Shown here: piece by piece, positions 33,044-41,172 of the stretch | Layout of the letters: every line of letters begins with the position of its first letter | How positions within the stretch are numbered: position 1 is the first letter of the stretch | Assembly (NCBI GenBank): GCA_963644855.1 | Contig: CAVIQL010000012.1 | Coordinates: 1-64,000, forward strand | DNA: 64,000 nt | Origin: UBA6398 sp963644855 | GTDB taxonomy: Bacteria > Bacteroidota > Bacteroidia > Bacteroidales > Bacteroidaceae | Direction of reading: 5' to 3' | The notes under the pieces: generated by a model | What the model was told of the DNA's origin: nothing | What the model saw: the letters and a program-made list of their open reading frames with translations, nothing else | The model's database searches: none | Made by a program: the position numbers and the translations under genes

Positions 33044-35593
33044 TCAGAGTCTGCGCTTTTCGGCGTTTCCTGCGCCCGTTCCCTTGTAATGACTCTTGGT
33101 TGTATTGAAATTATAGGTGAGCGTAAGGCTAATGTTCCGTGTATGGTTGTAGCAATTCTTGGTTACTGTTGTTCTGTTGCCGTATTCTGTCCACCTGGTC
33201 TTTGTTCCTTTTAGAATATCATTGGCTTTAAGATTGACCATAAGCGCATCGTGAAACAACACGCAGGTATATCCCAAATTCAAAGCCGAACTTTGGCGTA
33301 CATGTAAAAGAGATACGTCAGCAGGTATATCGTATGAATAGTCGAGAGTAAAGAAGTTTTTCTTCGTAATAAGTAACTTGTTGTTCAAGTTGAAATATAT
33401 TCCGGCGCGTTGCAGGTTTTCGTTCACACCATATTTCTTGTAAGTTGCAAAAGGTTTGTCAAATTCTACACCCCAAGAGGGCTGCCAAAATCCAAACTTG
33501 GGCGAAATTTGAACAGAAGCGTATACGTATTGACTTTTGTCGAAGTTTTTGATATAATTGTAAATGATTTCTTCATTATATATAGTCAATAGAGATGCCA
33601 TTGGCTTTTCGTAGTAATCATATCCCATGCTGAAATTAATCCACTTGTAAACGGCGTTGAATTCTACGTTGTGATCAATCGTAGGGCGCAGGTAGGGGTT
33701 CCCAAACTCGTAAAGAAAACGCCCATCATACTGCACATTGTTGCGCAAAGCATTGTAGCTGGGGCGCTTTGTCTTTTTTGTGTAGCCCAAGCTCAGGTTC
33801 CAATCGCCTTTGGTCCATTCTGCGGAAAGATTAGGATAGAGATCGTTGTATTTGCGGCTCGGTTCTTTTTCTTTCACTCCGTTGGTGCGGTAATCTGTGC
33901 CCACGTGTTCGTAGCGAAGTCCGGCATCAAAAGTCCAGTTCCCAATGCCGATATTATATTCTGCGAACGGCGCAATATTAGTCTCCTTTAAATCGCTTTT
34001 ACTTGAGGGTATCAGATTTTCGGGATTGGTGTATGTGCTATGAGTATTGGTCAACGTAGCTTCTGCGCCCGTGCTAATTGTTCCTTTGCCTATTGGATAG
34101 CTGAGCACAACCTTTCCTGCCGTCATATTGGTGTGGTTTGAGTTGTTGGTGTGTACATCTCGGTCTTCGTAGGTCTCGGATCTTTCTTCGTGAAAGTCGT
34201 TCCTTCTTGTTTTGCGCCACATATAAGTTGCATTTGCATTGATGTCGAGTTTCCCAGCTTTGCCAATGTAATAAGCATTTGCCTCGTGTATGGGACCAGT
34301 GCCGTTTTTTATACGAAGGTTATTGTTTATCGTCCCGGTGAAATCGCTGTTGTGGTAGATTTTCATGGATGTGTTTTTGCTGTAACCTCTTCCGTGCAGA
34401 CTGTTACGGAGAGAATAGTATGCGCCAAAGGAATGGTTGGAGTTTATGTCGTAGTTGAAACCTATTTTCTCGTTCAAGAACGAACCTTTGTAAATTGTTG
34501 TGAGGTCGTGGTCTATAAATGTTTTGTTGCTGTTGATATTTAGATTGTATTTAAGATTATTATCTTCGTAGTGAACGATTTTGTCAACGTATAAGGTGTT
34601 GAATATTTCAAGCCCGTTCTTTCTATATTTTGTGTCGATTTGTCCATATCCGTTCCAGGAGGGATTTAATTTTGAATTGGCGTCTACACGTGCTGAGAAT
34701 CCTTCACCTTTTGTGGGCTTGGTGTTGATTTTGATCACCGACTTTGCCTCGGCGTTGTATTTTGCTCCCGGCGCGGTAATAACGTCTACGCTTTTGATGT
34801 CGGTAGATTTGAGTTGGGTGAGCTCTTGGTTGTCTCTTACAAGGCGGTTGTTGATATAAACTTCTGGAGTCCCTTTCCCGAACACACTCACTTCGCCTTT
34901 GGTGTCTACCTTTACCCTTGGAAGTTCTCCGAGTACGTCGCTTGCCGTTCCCGAGAGGCTGAGCAGCGAGTTTTCTACGTTTATGTTCACTCCGCCGGGT
35001 GTCATCTTGTATTTCGGAGCCGATGCTTTCACCACCACACCGTTTATCGTGTAGCTTTTGGGCTGCATTGTTACGTTGCCAACCTTTTCCACGGGAGTGG
35101 CAATGCTTTTTGACTGGTAGCCGACGCATGTAAATTTAGCCACTACCTCTTTTGCGGTGCACGGTATCACGAAGTCGCCGTTTTCGTTGCTCACACCGCC
35201 CGTAATAAATGCGGAATCCTCGGGATTGAGAAGTTGAATATTGGCATAGACAACGGGGTTGCCTTTTTCGTCAACGATATGTCCGGCGAATTTGCGGTTT
35301 GCCTTGTTCACACACTCCACTGTTATCAAACTGTCGCCCACTGTAACTTTCATGGGGTAGTATCCCACCACTTCGTTCACGGCTTCGGGTATGGTTTTGT
35401 TGCTTATGGTTTTTGTGATGGTGTAGTCTTCGAGTTCGTTAAAGATAAAACTTATTCGGTAAGCCTGTGTTGCGTGGTCAAGGTCTATAAGAACGTTGGC
35501 CATGGAGCATTCCTTGTAGTCGCGAGATATACGTTGTGCCCCCACTGCCTGCACTGCGGCAAGCAGCAATATTATATAGAAAATTCTTTTCAT
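33044..35593 (-). CDS. TonB-type outer-membrane receptor with signalling (STN) and carboxypeptidase-like domains
   Basis: This 849-residue protein has a signal peptide (to about VGAQ). Residues about 21-95 look like an STN signalling domain (CSMANVLIDLDHATQAYRIS, VVGYYPMKVTVGDSLITVE). A carboxypeptidase-regulatory-like sandwich covers about 100-180 (GHIVDEKGNPVVYANIQLL). The plug is at about 200-310 (GVNINVENSLLSL, EVYINNRLV, IDVITAPGAKY-like stretch). The rest is a large beta barrel of the OMP_b-brl_3 group, ending with LTLTYNFNTTK before a short tail. The ligand is unknown. The STN domain next to an anti-sigma gene nine bases upstream and an ECF sigma gene before it points to FecA-type transmembrane signalling. 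Confidence 0.85.
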   Translation of the reverse strand: MKRIFYIILLLAAVQAVGAQRISRDYKECSMANVLIDLDHATQAYRISFIFNELEDYTITKTISNKTIPEAVNEVVGYYPMKVTVGDSLITVECVNKANRKFAGHIVDEKGNPVVYANIQLLNPEDSAFITGGVSNENGDFVIPCTAKEVVAKFTCVGYQSKSIATPVEKVGNVTMQPKSYTINGVVVKASAPKYKMTPGGVNINVENSLLSLSGTASDVLGELPRVKVDTKGEVSVFGKGTPEVYINNRLVRDNQELTQLKSTDIKSVDVITAPGAKYNAEAKSVIKINTKPTKGEGFSARVDANSKLNPSWNGYGQIDTKYRKNGLEIFNTLYVDKIVHYEDNNLKYNLNINSNKTFIDHDLTTIYKGSFLNEKIGFNYDINSNHSFGAYYSLRNSLHGRGYSKNTSMKIYHNSDFTGTINNNLRIKNGTGPIHEANAYYIGKAGKLDINANATYMWRKTRRNDFHEERSETYEDRDVHTNNSNHTNMTAGKVVLSYPIGKGTISTGAEATLTNTHSTYTNPENLIPSSKSDLKETNIAPFAEYNIGIGNWTFDAGLRYEHVGTDYRTNGVKEKEPSRKYNDLYPNLSAEWTKGDWNLSLGYTKKTKRPSYNALRNNVQYDGRFLYEFGNPYLRPTIDHNVEFNAVYKWINFSMGYDYYEKPMASLLTIYNEEIIYNYIKNFDKSQYVYASVQISPKFGFWQPSWGVEFDKPFATYKKYGVNENLQRAGIYFNLNNKLLITKKNFFTLDYSYDIPADVSLLHVRQSSALNLGYTCVLFHDALMVNLKANDILKGTKTRWTEYGNRTTVTKNCYNHTRNISLTLTYNFNTTKSHYKGTGAGNAEKRRL

Positions 35594-35601
35594 AGTTTGC
35601 G

Positions 35602-36252
35602 CTACTCTGCCGTGAGAGTGTTGTCTTTGAGTGAGAGATTTACGTTTTCAAATTGGTTCAATTCGTTCACAATCTTGTTTATTCCCTTGCGGCTGTCAAA
35701 GTCGTAGTAAATGCGAAGGTCTTTGATAGAAGCGTTGTTGAACACCACTTTAATATTGTAGTATTCCGCAATTTGGGGAAGCATCTTGCCGAGAGTGATA
35801 TTGATAAACGTCTTTTTCATTACAGGTTTCGCCACAGCAGCAACCTTTGTTGTGTCGGCAGGTAGTGTTTTAGGTGCAGAAACATCGGTATGAGCAACGT
35901 TTTGGGTGCTTACAGAAGTGCTGCGTATAGTTTTTATATAATGATATGCCGCAAACGACACTCCGCTAAGCATTACCACTCCGGCAAATACGGCAGCAAT
36001 CCTCATCATGCCGCGACGGCTGAGTGTGAAGCGCGGTTTCCGTGGCACGAGGTCGCTATGGGCGGCAGCAAACTTGCGCCATTCCTCGTTGACATCGATT
36101 GTTGAAATTTCCATGTCCATTGCAGCAGCAGTTTCCGCCATTGTGTTATAAAGTTTGCGGCTTTCTTCGTCGCTGAGCACACTTTTAATTTCCTCGTCGC
36201 TATAACGTTCGGGGTGTTCTATGAAATCCAGAATTTTTTCAGTCTTTTCCAT
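35602..36252 (-). CDS. Anti-sigma factor, short FecR-like with STN/DUF4974-like C-terminus
   Basis: The start at 36252 (MEKTEKILDFIEHPERYSDEE) yields 216 residues; longer readings run into the sigma gene. Residues 1-80 are acidic, helical and cytoplasmic, with an EEWRKF motif as in anti-sigma N-termini. One membrane helix spans about 82-105. A linker follows, then a small C-terminal domain (147-216: FINITLGKMLPQIAEYYNIKVVF, IVNELNQFENVNL) resembling DUF4974/STN. The normal FecR core of about 100 residues seems missing, which makes it shorter than the usual 300-plus. It starts five bases past the sigma stop and ends eight bases before the receptor start. It should hold the sigma factor until the receptor signals. 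Confidence 0.78.
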   Translation of the reverse strand: MEKTEKILDFIEHPERYSDEEIKSVLSDEESRKLYNTMAETAAAMDMEISTIDVNEEWRKFAAAHSDLVPRKPRFTLSRRGMMRIAAVFAGVVMLSGVSFAAYHYIKTIRSTSVSTQNVAHTDVSAPKTLPADTTKVAAVAKPVMKKTFINITLGKMLPQIAEYYNIKVVFNNASIKDLRIYYDFDSRKGINKIVNELNQFENVNLSLKDNTLTAE

Positions 36253-36257
36253 TTTGT

Positions 36258-36740
36258 TCAAGGGTTGAAATGTTGTTTGAGATTTTTGATTCCTTTCGCG
36301 AGATGCTTGTAAACCGCAGCCTCGCTTATACCCAGAGTTAAGGCAATGTCTTTGTAGGTCATTTTTTTGCGGTAGCGCATGTTGATTATGCGCCCTGTTT
36401 GCGGAGTGAGACACTCTCTAATGAAAGTCAACACCGATTCCAACTTGTCGGTAAGCCTTTCAATAGGCTCGTCATCGTTTTCGGTTTCCACAATCATCAG
36501 TTTCTCCACCTTTTCCTCCACTTTCATGTGGTTGAGAACGTTCATGCAGCGATTTCTCACGCATATCAGCAAAAAACTCTCCTCTGTTTCGGGCAGCACA
36601 ACCAACTTTCCGCTGGCAATGTCAACAAAAACATCGCTCACAACATCTTTTGCAGCGTCGTCATCGCGAAGAAGTGCCTTGGCCAACAGGTACATCTTTT
36701 TGTAGTTGCGCTTGAAGATATGTTCTGTCTGTTCTTGCAT
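36258..36740 (-). CDS. ECF RNA polymerase sigma-70 factor (Bacteroidota FecI-like group)
   Basis: The start at 36740 (MQEQTEHIFKRNYKKMYLLAKALL) gives 160 residues. Region 2 covers about 1-75 (DDDAAKDVVSDVFVDIASGK is the helix that melts the promoter) and region 4 about 100-158 (TGRIINMRYRKKMTYKDIALTLGISEAAVYKHLAKGI has the helix-turn-helix). Upstream in-frame ATGs start ahead of the -7-like element TACTTTCG (36821-36814, minus). It directs polymerase to promoters controlled by the receptor/anti-sigma pair that follows in the same operon. Confidence 0.9.
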   Translation of the reverse strand: MQEQTEHIFKRNYKKMYLLAKALLRDDDAAKDVVSDVFVDIASGKLVVLPETEESFLLICVRNRCMNVLNHMKVEEKVEKLMIVETENDDEPIERLTDKLESVLTFIRECLTPQTGRIINMRYRKKMTYKDIALTLGISEAAVYKHLAKGIKNLKQHFNP

Positions 36741-36934
36741 CGTTTTTGTTTGCTGTTCATACGTAATACAAGCAGGAAGAGAAATTCCCAACCCCCGAAC
36801 TGAAACTTTTTTGCGAAAGTAGCGAGAAATAACGGTTCGCCGAAACGGCAACCCCCATTTTCAGCCCTTCAACAAGCCATTTTGTGCAAAAAACAATAGC
36901 TCTGATTTTCAAAACATTGCGTAAGCCCTAAATA

Positions 36935-37008
36935 ATGTCAGACATTATTTAAAAAAGGTCCGATATTATTTAAAAAAGATCCGACATTATTTTTACAATA
37001 TCCCATGT
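36935..37008. repeat. Phased-box array F (four boxes)
   Basis: Centres are at 36940 (ATGTC-A-GACAT), 36961 (AGGTC-C-GATAT), 36982 (AGATC-C-GACAT) and 37003 (ATATC-C-CATGT), exactly 21 bp apart with two TATTTAAAAA linkers. The last box is identical to the last box of array E. It lies between the divergent sigma gene and tRNA; the rest of the 454-base gap holds their promoters. Confidence 0.78.
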
Positions 37009-37129
37009 TGTTTTTTTTACCGCCCCAAAAACAAATTTCCACACCCAACCAGATACATATTATATAAGGTAGCCAAAAGCCCAAAACCACCCTTGTTGAA
37101 ACAATCACAGAAATTTTTTTCGCATTAAA

Positions 37130-37161
37130 TTTGCACGGTTCACATAAAAAACGTAATTTTG
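37130..37161 (+). promoter_or_regulatory. Promoter of the second CAU tRNA
   Basis: TTTG (37130-37133), a 20-bp spacer, then TAATTTTG (37154-37161), 33 bases before the tRNA. Confidence 0.65.
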
Positions 37162-37194
37162 CACCGCTTAATAGGAGTTCGCTCCGAGAAAGCC

Positions 37195-37268
37195 GGACTT
37201 GTAGCTCAGTTGGTTAGAGCAACAGACTCATAATCTGGAGGTCATAGGTTCAAGCCCTATCTGGTCCA
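37195..37268 (+). tRNA. tRNA with CAU anticodon (Met, or Ile2 if lysidine-modified)
   Basis: This is a 74-base cloverleaf with acceptor GGACTTG against CTGGTCC, anticodon arm CAGA-CTCATAA-TCTG, T arm ATAGG-TTCAAGC-CCTAT and discriminator A. CCA is not encoded. It differs clearly from the CAU tRNA at 14563, so the two are probably different isoacceptors. One is likely elongator Met and the other may be Ile2. A terminator follows directly. Confidence 0.88.
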
Positions 37269-37307
37269 CAAAAAAAGCAGTTACGAACATCGTAGCTGCT
37301 TTTTTGT
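37269..37307 (+). terminator. Terminator of the second CAU tRNA
   Basis: AAAAAAGCAG pairs with CTGCTTTTTT around an inner TACGA/TCGTA stem. It directly follows the tRNA. Confidence 0.85.
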
Positions 37308-37506
37308 TTTGTGCTATAGCGTGGAAAGATAAAATCAACTGGTAGTTAATGTAAAAGAGACTGTATCCGTATTTTTTATTTCCGACGCAAAAAGCAAAAG
37401 ATTCGGTCTGATCTTGTTTGTTTTTGGAACAGAAGAAAAGAAAAACGTTGTAAAAAAGGGATAAACGCGTGTAGTTTCGTATATTTGCACGAAATTAGCG
37501 CTTAGA

Positions 37507-38406
37507 ATGGACAGACAATATATATCGCGGTGTCCGGCATGCGGTTCGGAGCATGTGGCAAAGAAGTTTACGGCTGTTGACTTTACGGCTACGGGCGAAG
37601 AATTTGATGTGTTTGGATGTGATGCCTGCGGAATGCGTTTTACGCAAAATGCACCCATAGAACAGGAAGCGGGTAAGTATTATCATTCACCCGACTATAT
37701 ATCACATTCGGATACGCGCAAGGGAATTGTAAATAGAATATATCATCATGTGCGCAGTTTGATGTTGCATCGCAAAGCAAACCTTGTTATGGAAGTCGTG
37801 GGCAGTCGTGAGGGAAAACTTCTCGATATAGGTGCCGGCACGGGCTATTTTGCCAACGAGATGAAGAACAGTGGTTTTTATGTGAACGCAGTGGAGATCG
37901 ATGCCGGGGCAAGACAATTTGCCGCAGAGCATTTTGGTATTTCTGAAGAGGATATTTCGGCTCTCGATAAATTCCCCGCCGAAAACTTTGATGCGATTAC
38001 AATGTGGCACGTGATGGAGCACGTATATAAATTGTCGGAGGAGTGGCAGAAACTACACCGTCTGCTCAAAAACAACGGACGACTCATTATTGCGGTGCCC
38101 AATTGTGGAAGCGCAGATGCAAAACATTATCGCGAGAAATGGGCTGCCTATGATGTGCCGCGCCATCTTTGGCATTTCAATCCCCATACAATGCGTCTTG
38201 TAGCGCAGCAACATGGTTTTAAATTGGTTGACATGCGTCCGATGCCGTTTGACGGATTCTACATTTCCATGCTTTCGGAAAAAAATAAAGGCTCAAGACA
38301 TCCTTTTATCAAAGGACTTTATCAAGGGCTCAGAGCTTGGACAAAGGCTTCGTACAACAAGAAAAAAAGCAGTTCGATAATATATATATTTGAAAAGTTG
38401 TCGTAA
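37507..38406 (+). CDS. Class I SAM-dependent methyltransferase with N-terminal zinc ribbon
   Basis: This 299-residue protein begins with a Cys4 zinc ribbon (CPACGSEH, then FGCDACGMRF, residues 8-42). The Rossmann methyltransferase follows: LLDIGAGTGYFANEM (motif I, about 103-117), VNAVEIDAGARQFA (acidic end of strand 2), FDAITMWHVMEHVY (motif IV) and NNGRLIIAVPN. Related proteins with this layout methylate sugars or lipid-linked intermediates, but the substrate is unknown here. It has a -7 TATATTTG (37480-37487) and is followed 11 bases later by ftsX, so it may be the first gene of that operon. Confidence 0.85.
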   Translation: MDRQYISRCPACGSEHVAKKFTAVDFTATGEEFDVFGCDACGMRFTQNAPIEQEAGKYYHSPDYISHSDTRKGIVNRIYHHVRSLMLHRKANLVMEVVGSREGKLLDIGAGTGYFANEMKNSGFYVNAVEIDAGARQFAAEHFGISEEDISALDKFPAENFDAITMWHVMEHVYKLSEEWQKLHRLLKNNGRLIIAVPNCGSADAKHYREKWAAYDVPRHLWHFNPHTMRLVAQQHGFKLVDMRPMPFDGFYISMLSEKNKGSRHPFIKGLYQGLRAWTKASYNKKKSSSIIYIFEKLS

Positions 38407-38417
38407 TACCCGAAGTT

Positions 38418-39293
38418 ATGAACAAAAAACATAGATCGCGCGGAAGTTGGAAATTAAACGCCGTTACATCGTGTATAAGCACTACGCTTGTGTTGGTGCT
38501 TATTGGTATCGTGGTGTTCTTTGTGAGCGTGGCGGCGAACTTCAGTGTGCAGTTGCGCGAAAACTTCGTGGTAACGCTGATGCTTGATGACGAAACTCCC
38601 AACAACGAGGCCTACGCTCTGCAAACTCGTCTAAAAGCAATGCCTTGTGCTGCAGGGGTGGTATATGTCTCAAAGGAAAAAGCGCAGAAGGTGCAGCAGG
38701 CGGCTCTTGGTTGCGAACCGGCAGAATTCAACGGCACGAATCCAATGCCTGCCTCTTTTGAATTGCGTCTCAAGGCAAACTATGCCAACAGCGATAGTCT
38801 TGCGGGAGTAATTCCGGCTCTCAAAGCGGAGCATTATGTTATAGATGTAGATTATCCCGACAAACTTATGGATAGCATCAACCGCAATATTCGCAAAGTA
38901 AGTACCGTGTTACTCGTAGTGGCGGTGTTGCTGATGTTTGTGTCGTTTGTGTTGATAAGTAATACAATGCGTTTGAGCGTATATTCGCGGCGTTTCGAAA
39001 TACGTACCATGCAGCTTGTGGGAGCACGCCCGTCGTTTATCCGGCGTCCGTTCATGGCAAGCGCGTTTTGGGTGGGATTTATAGCAGCAGCATTAGCGTG
39101 CGCCATGCTTGCCGCAGGAATAATAGCTTTACTTGATTTCGATCCATCGCTTAGCGTTAACGTGGATTGGAGAGTGTGGAGCATTACACTTGGAAGCGTT
39201 ATGGGTTGCGGCATTGTGCTTATATTGCTCTGTGCATACGTATCAGTAAACAAATATCTGCGTATGCGTGCTGACGAAATATATCGTTCTTAA
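38418..39293 (+). CDS. ftsX: Cell division protein FtsX
   Basis: This 291-residue membrane protein has a cytoplasmic basic N-terminus, one helix (about 20-43), a periplasmic domain (about 45-160) and three C-terminal helices. Motifs include LMLDDETPNNEAY, then VLLVVAVLLMFVSFVLISNTMRLSVYSRRFEIRTMQLVGA, the FtsX junction (split here for reading). It forms the FtsEX complex that activates peptidoglycan hydrolases at the septum; the FtsE ATPase is not in this window. First of the ftsX-DUF3098-uppP-truB-queA-folK run. Confidence 0.92.
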   Translation: MNKKHRSRGSWKLNAVTSCISTTLVLVLIGIVVFFVSVAANFSVQLRENFVVTLMLDDETPNNEAYALQTRLKAMPCAAGVVYVSKEKAQKVQQAALGCEPAEFNGTNPMPASFELRLKANYANSDSLAGVIPALKAEHYVIDVDYPDKLMDSINRNIRKVSTVLLVVAVLLMFVSFVLISNTMRLSVYSRRFEIRTMQLVGARPSFIRRPFMASAFWVGFIAAALACAMLAAGIIALLDFDPSLSVNVDWRVWSITLGSVMGCGIVLILLCAYVSVNKYLRMRADEIYRS

Positions 39294-39315
39294 AAAAGAA
39301 ATAACAATTTTCAAA

Positions 39316-39582
39316 ATGGATAAAAGCAAACTCGCGTTTACACGCAAAAATTTCATTCTGCTCGCCATTGGTATGGCGATAGTAATCCTTGGATTTGTTC
39401 TGATGGCAGGTGGCGGTTCGGACGAAACACATTTCGATCCCTCTATATTTGATGCGCGTCGCATAAAACTTGCACCCGCTATGTGTTTTGTGGGATTCGT
39501 GTTTATTGTAATGGCTATACTTTATCCCTCGAAAGGCAAGCACGAAGAAAACAACGGCAACGATACCGCAGATAAGGCATAA
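39316..39582 (+). CDS. DUF3098 family small membrane protein
   Basis: The start at 39316 (MDKSKLAFTRKNFILLAIGM) gives 88 residues with two membrane helices (about 13-31 and 54-74) and a charged C-terminus. LAFTRKNF, GGGSDE and FDARRIKLAP are typical of DUF3098, a Bacteroidota family of unknown function found between ftsX and uppP. It starts 22 bases after ftsX and ends five bases before uppP. The conserved place suggests a role in envelope growth or division, but nothing more can be read. Confidence 0.88.
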   Translation: MDKSKLAFTRKNFILLAIGMAIVILGFVLMAGGGSDETHFDPSIFDARRIKLAPAMCFVGFVFIVMAILYPSKGKHEENNGNDTADKA

Positions 39583-39587
39583 CGCGA

Positions 39588-40427
39588 ATGGATTTTATAC
39601 AAACCATTATCATAGCAATCGTTGAGGGACTGACGGAATTCCTTCCCGTTTCCTCTACGGGGCATATGATAATTACGCAGAGCATTCTGGGAGTGGAAAG
39701 CACGCCTTTTGTCAAAGCGTTCACCGTTATCATTCAGTTTGGAGCAATTCTCTCTGTGATTTGTCTTTATTGGAAACGTTTCTTCTATCCCAATGCCGGA
39801 AATGCAGGCAAGAGTTATTGGAAAGCAATGTACGAGTTTTATGCAAGGCTTGTAGTAGGTGTACTGCCTGCCGTTGTGCTTGGACTGGCATTCAATGACG
39901 CGATAGAAGCAAACCTCGGAAATGTGTCGCTTGTAGCTTGGATGTTGATTATAGGCGGAGTGTTCATGTTGTTTTGCGATAAGATTTTCAACAAAGGCAG
40001 CGAAGAAACAAAACTCACCTATAAGCGCGCGTTTATCATAGGCGTAATTCAATGCATCTCGATGATACCGGGCGTTTCGCGCTCAATGTCGACAATCGTG
40101 GGCGGTATGTCGCAAAAACTTACCCGCAAAGCAGCGGCAGAGTTCTCGTTTTTCCTCGCGGTGCCAACAATGTTTGGTGCAACTTGTCTTGAAACCTATA
40201 AAATGATAAAGGGAGGAGCTGGTTCGATATTGATGCAGGGGGATAATTTGTTTACTCTTATTCTCGGCTCGGTTGTTGCTTTTGTCGTGGCAATACTTGC
40301 AATAAAATTTTTCATCAACTACGTAACCAAATATGGGTTTGCTGCTTTTGGTTGGTACCGTATTGTGGTAGGCGGAGCTATCTTAGTTCTTCTTGCCATG
40401 GGGTATAATTTGCAAATGGTTGACTGA
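39588..40427 (+). CDS. uppP: Undecaprenyl-diphosphatase (BacA/UppP)
   Basis: This 279-residue polytopic protein has the family signatures EGLTEFLPVSSTGHM (about 15-29, catalytic Glu and Ser) and IPGVSRSMSTIVGG (about 155-168, with Arg). It removes phosphate from undecaprenyl diphosphate to recycle the lipid carrier used in peptidoglycan and glycan synthesis. The TGA stop overlaps the truB ATG (TGATG), so the two are translationally coupled. Confidence 0.95.
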   Translation: MDFIQTIIIAIVEGLTEFLPVSSTGHMIITQSILGVESTPFVKAFTVIIQFGAILSVICLYWKRFFYPNAGNAGKSYWKAMYEFYARLVVGVLPAVVLGLAFNDAIEANLGNVSLVAWMLIIGGVFMLFCDKIFNKGSEETKLTYKRAFIIGVIQCISMIPGVSRSMSTIVGGMSQKLTRKAAAEFSFFLAVPTMFGATCLETYKMIKGGAGSILMQGDNLFTLILGSVVAFVVAILAIKFFINYVTKYGFAAFGWYRIVVGGAILVLLAMGYNLQMVD

Positions 40428-41155
40428 TGAATTTTTTTGATGGTGAAATTTTAGCTTTCGACAAGCCTTACAAAGCTACGTCATTCAAGATTGTCTATTA
40501 TGTAAGGAATACCCTTACAACGAGAATGGACGGCAGAAAAATCAAGGTGGGACATGCTGGCACGCTCGACCCTTTGGCTACCGGTGTGTTGCTTTTGTGT
40601 ACGGGCAAGGCTACTAAGAAAATCGAGGAATTACAGATGCTCGACAAAGAATATGAGGCTACTTTACGCCTGGGAGCAACAACGGCGAGCTATGATATGG
40701 AACACCCCGAAAATGCAACCTTTCCCACCGAACATATAACGCGTGAACTTGTGGAACAAACGCTCCGCAAATTCGAAGGAGACATACTTCAGGTGCCGCC
40801 CATTTATTCTGCTTGCAAAGTTGACGGGAAACATGCCTATCATCTGGCTCGCAAGGGCAAGGAGGTGCAACTCAAAGCAAAGCCTTTGCACATCTACGAA
40901 ATAGAATTGTTGGAATATTCTATGCCGGATATCAAAATACGTGTACACTGTGGCAAAGGAACGTATATCCGTGCGCTTGCCCGCGATATTGGCGAGGCTC
41001 TTGGCAGCGGGGCATACCTCACGGCTTTGCGACGCACGCGAATCGGACAATACAGAGCCGACCAAAGCATGAATCCGGAGCATTTCAATGAGTGGCTGCA
41101 GGGTATCGAAGTGGAGATTCCCGATGTCTGCGGCACTAATACAGCAAATAAATAA
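40427..41155 (+). CDS. truB: tRNA pseudouridine(55) synthase
   Basis: This 242-residue protein has KVGHAGTLDPLATGVL with the catalytic Asp, then YEATLRLGATTASYDMEH, QVPPIYSACKVDGKHAYHLARKG and CGKGTYIRALARDIG. It makes pseudouridine 55 in the T loop of tRNAs. It is shorter than the E. coli enzyme and lacks a C-terminal PUA-type extension, as is usual in Bacteroidota. It is coupled to uppP by TGATG, and queA follows after 17 bases. Confidence 0.95.
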   Translation: MNFFDGEILAFDKPYKATSFKIVYYVRNTLTTRMDGRKIKVGHAGTLDPLATGVLLLCTGKATKKIEELQMLDKEYEATLRLGATTASYDMEHPENATFPTEHITRELVEQTLRKFEGDILQVPPIYSACKVDGKHAYHLARKGKEVQLKAKPLHIYEIELLEYSMPDIKIRVHCGKGTYIRALARDIGEALGSGAYLTALRRTRIGQYRADQSMNPEHFNEWLQGIEVEIPDVCGTNTANK

Positions 41156-41172
41156 AAACATATCAATATAAT

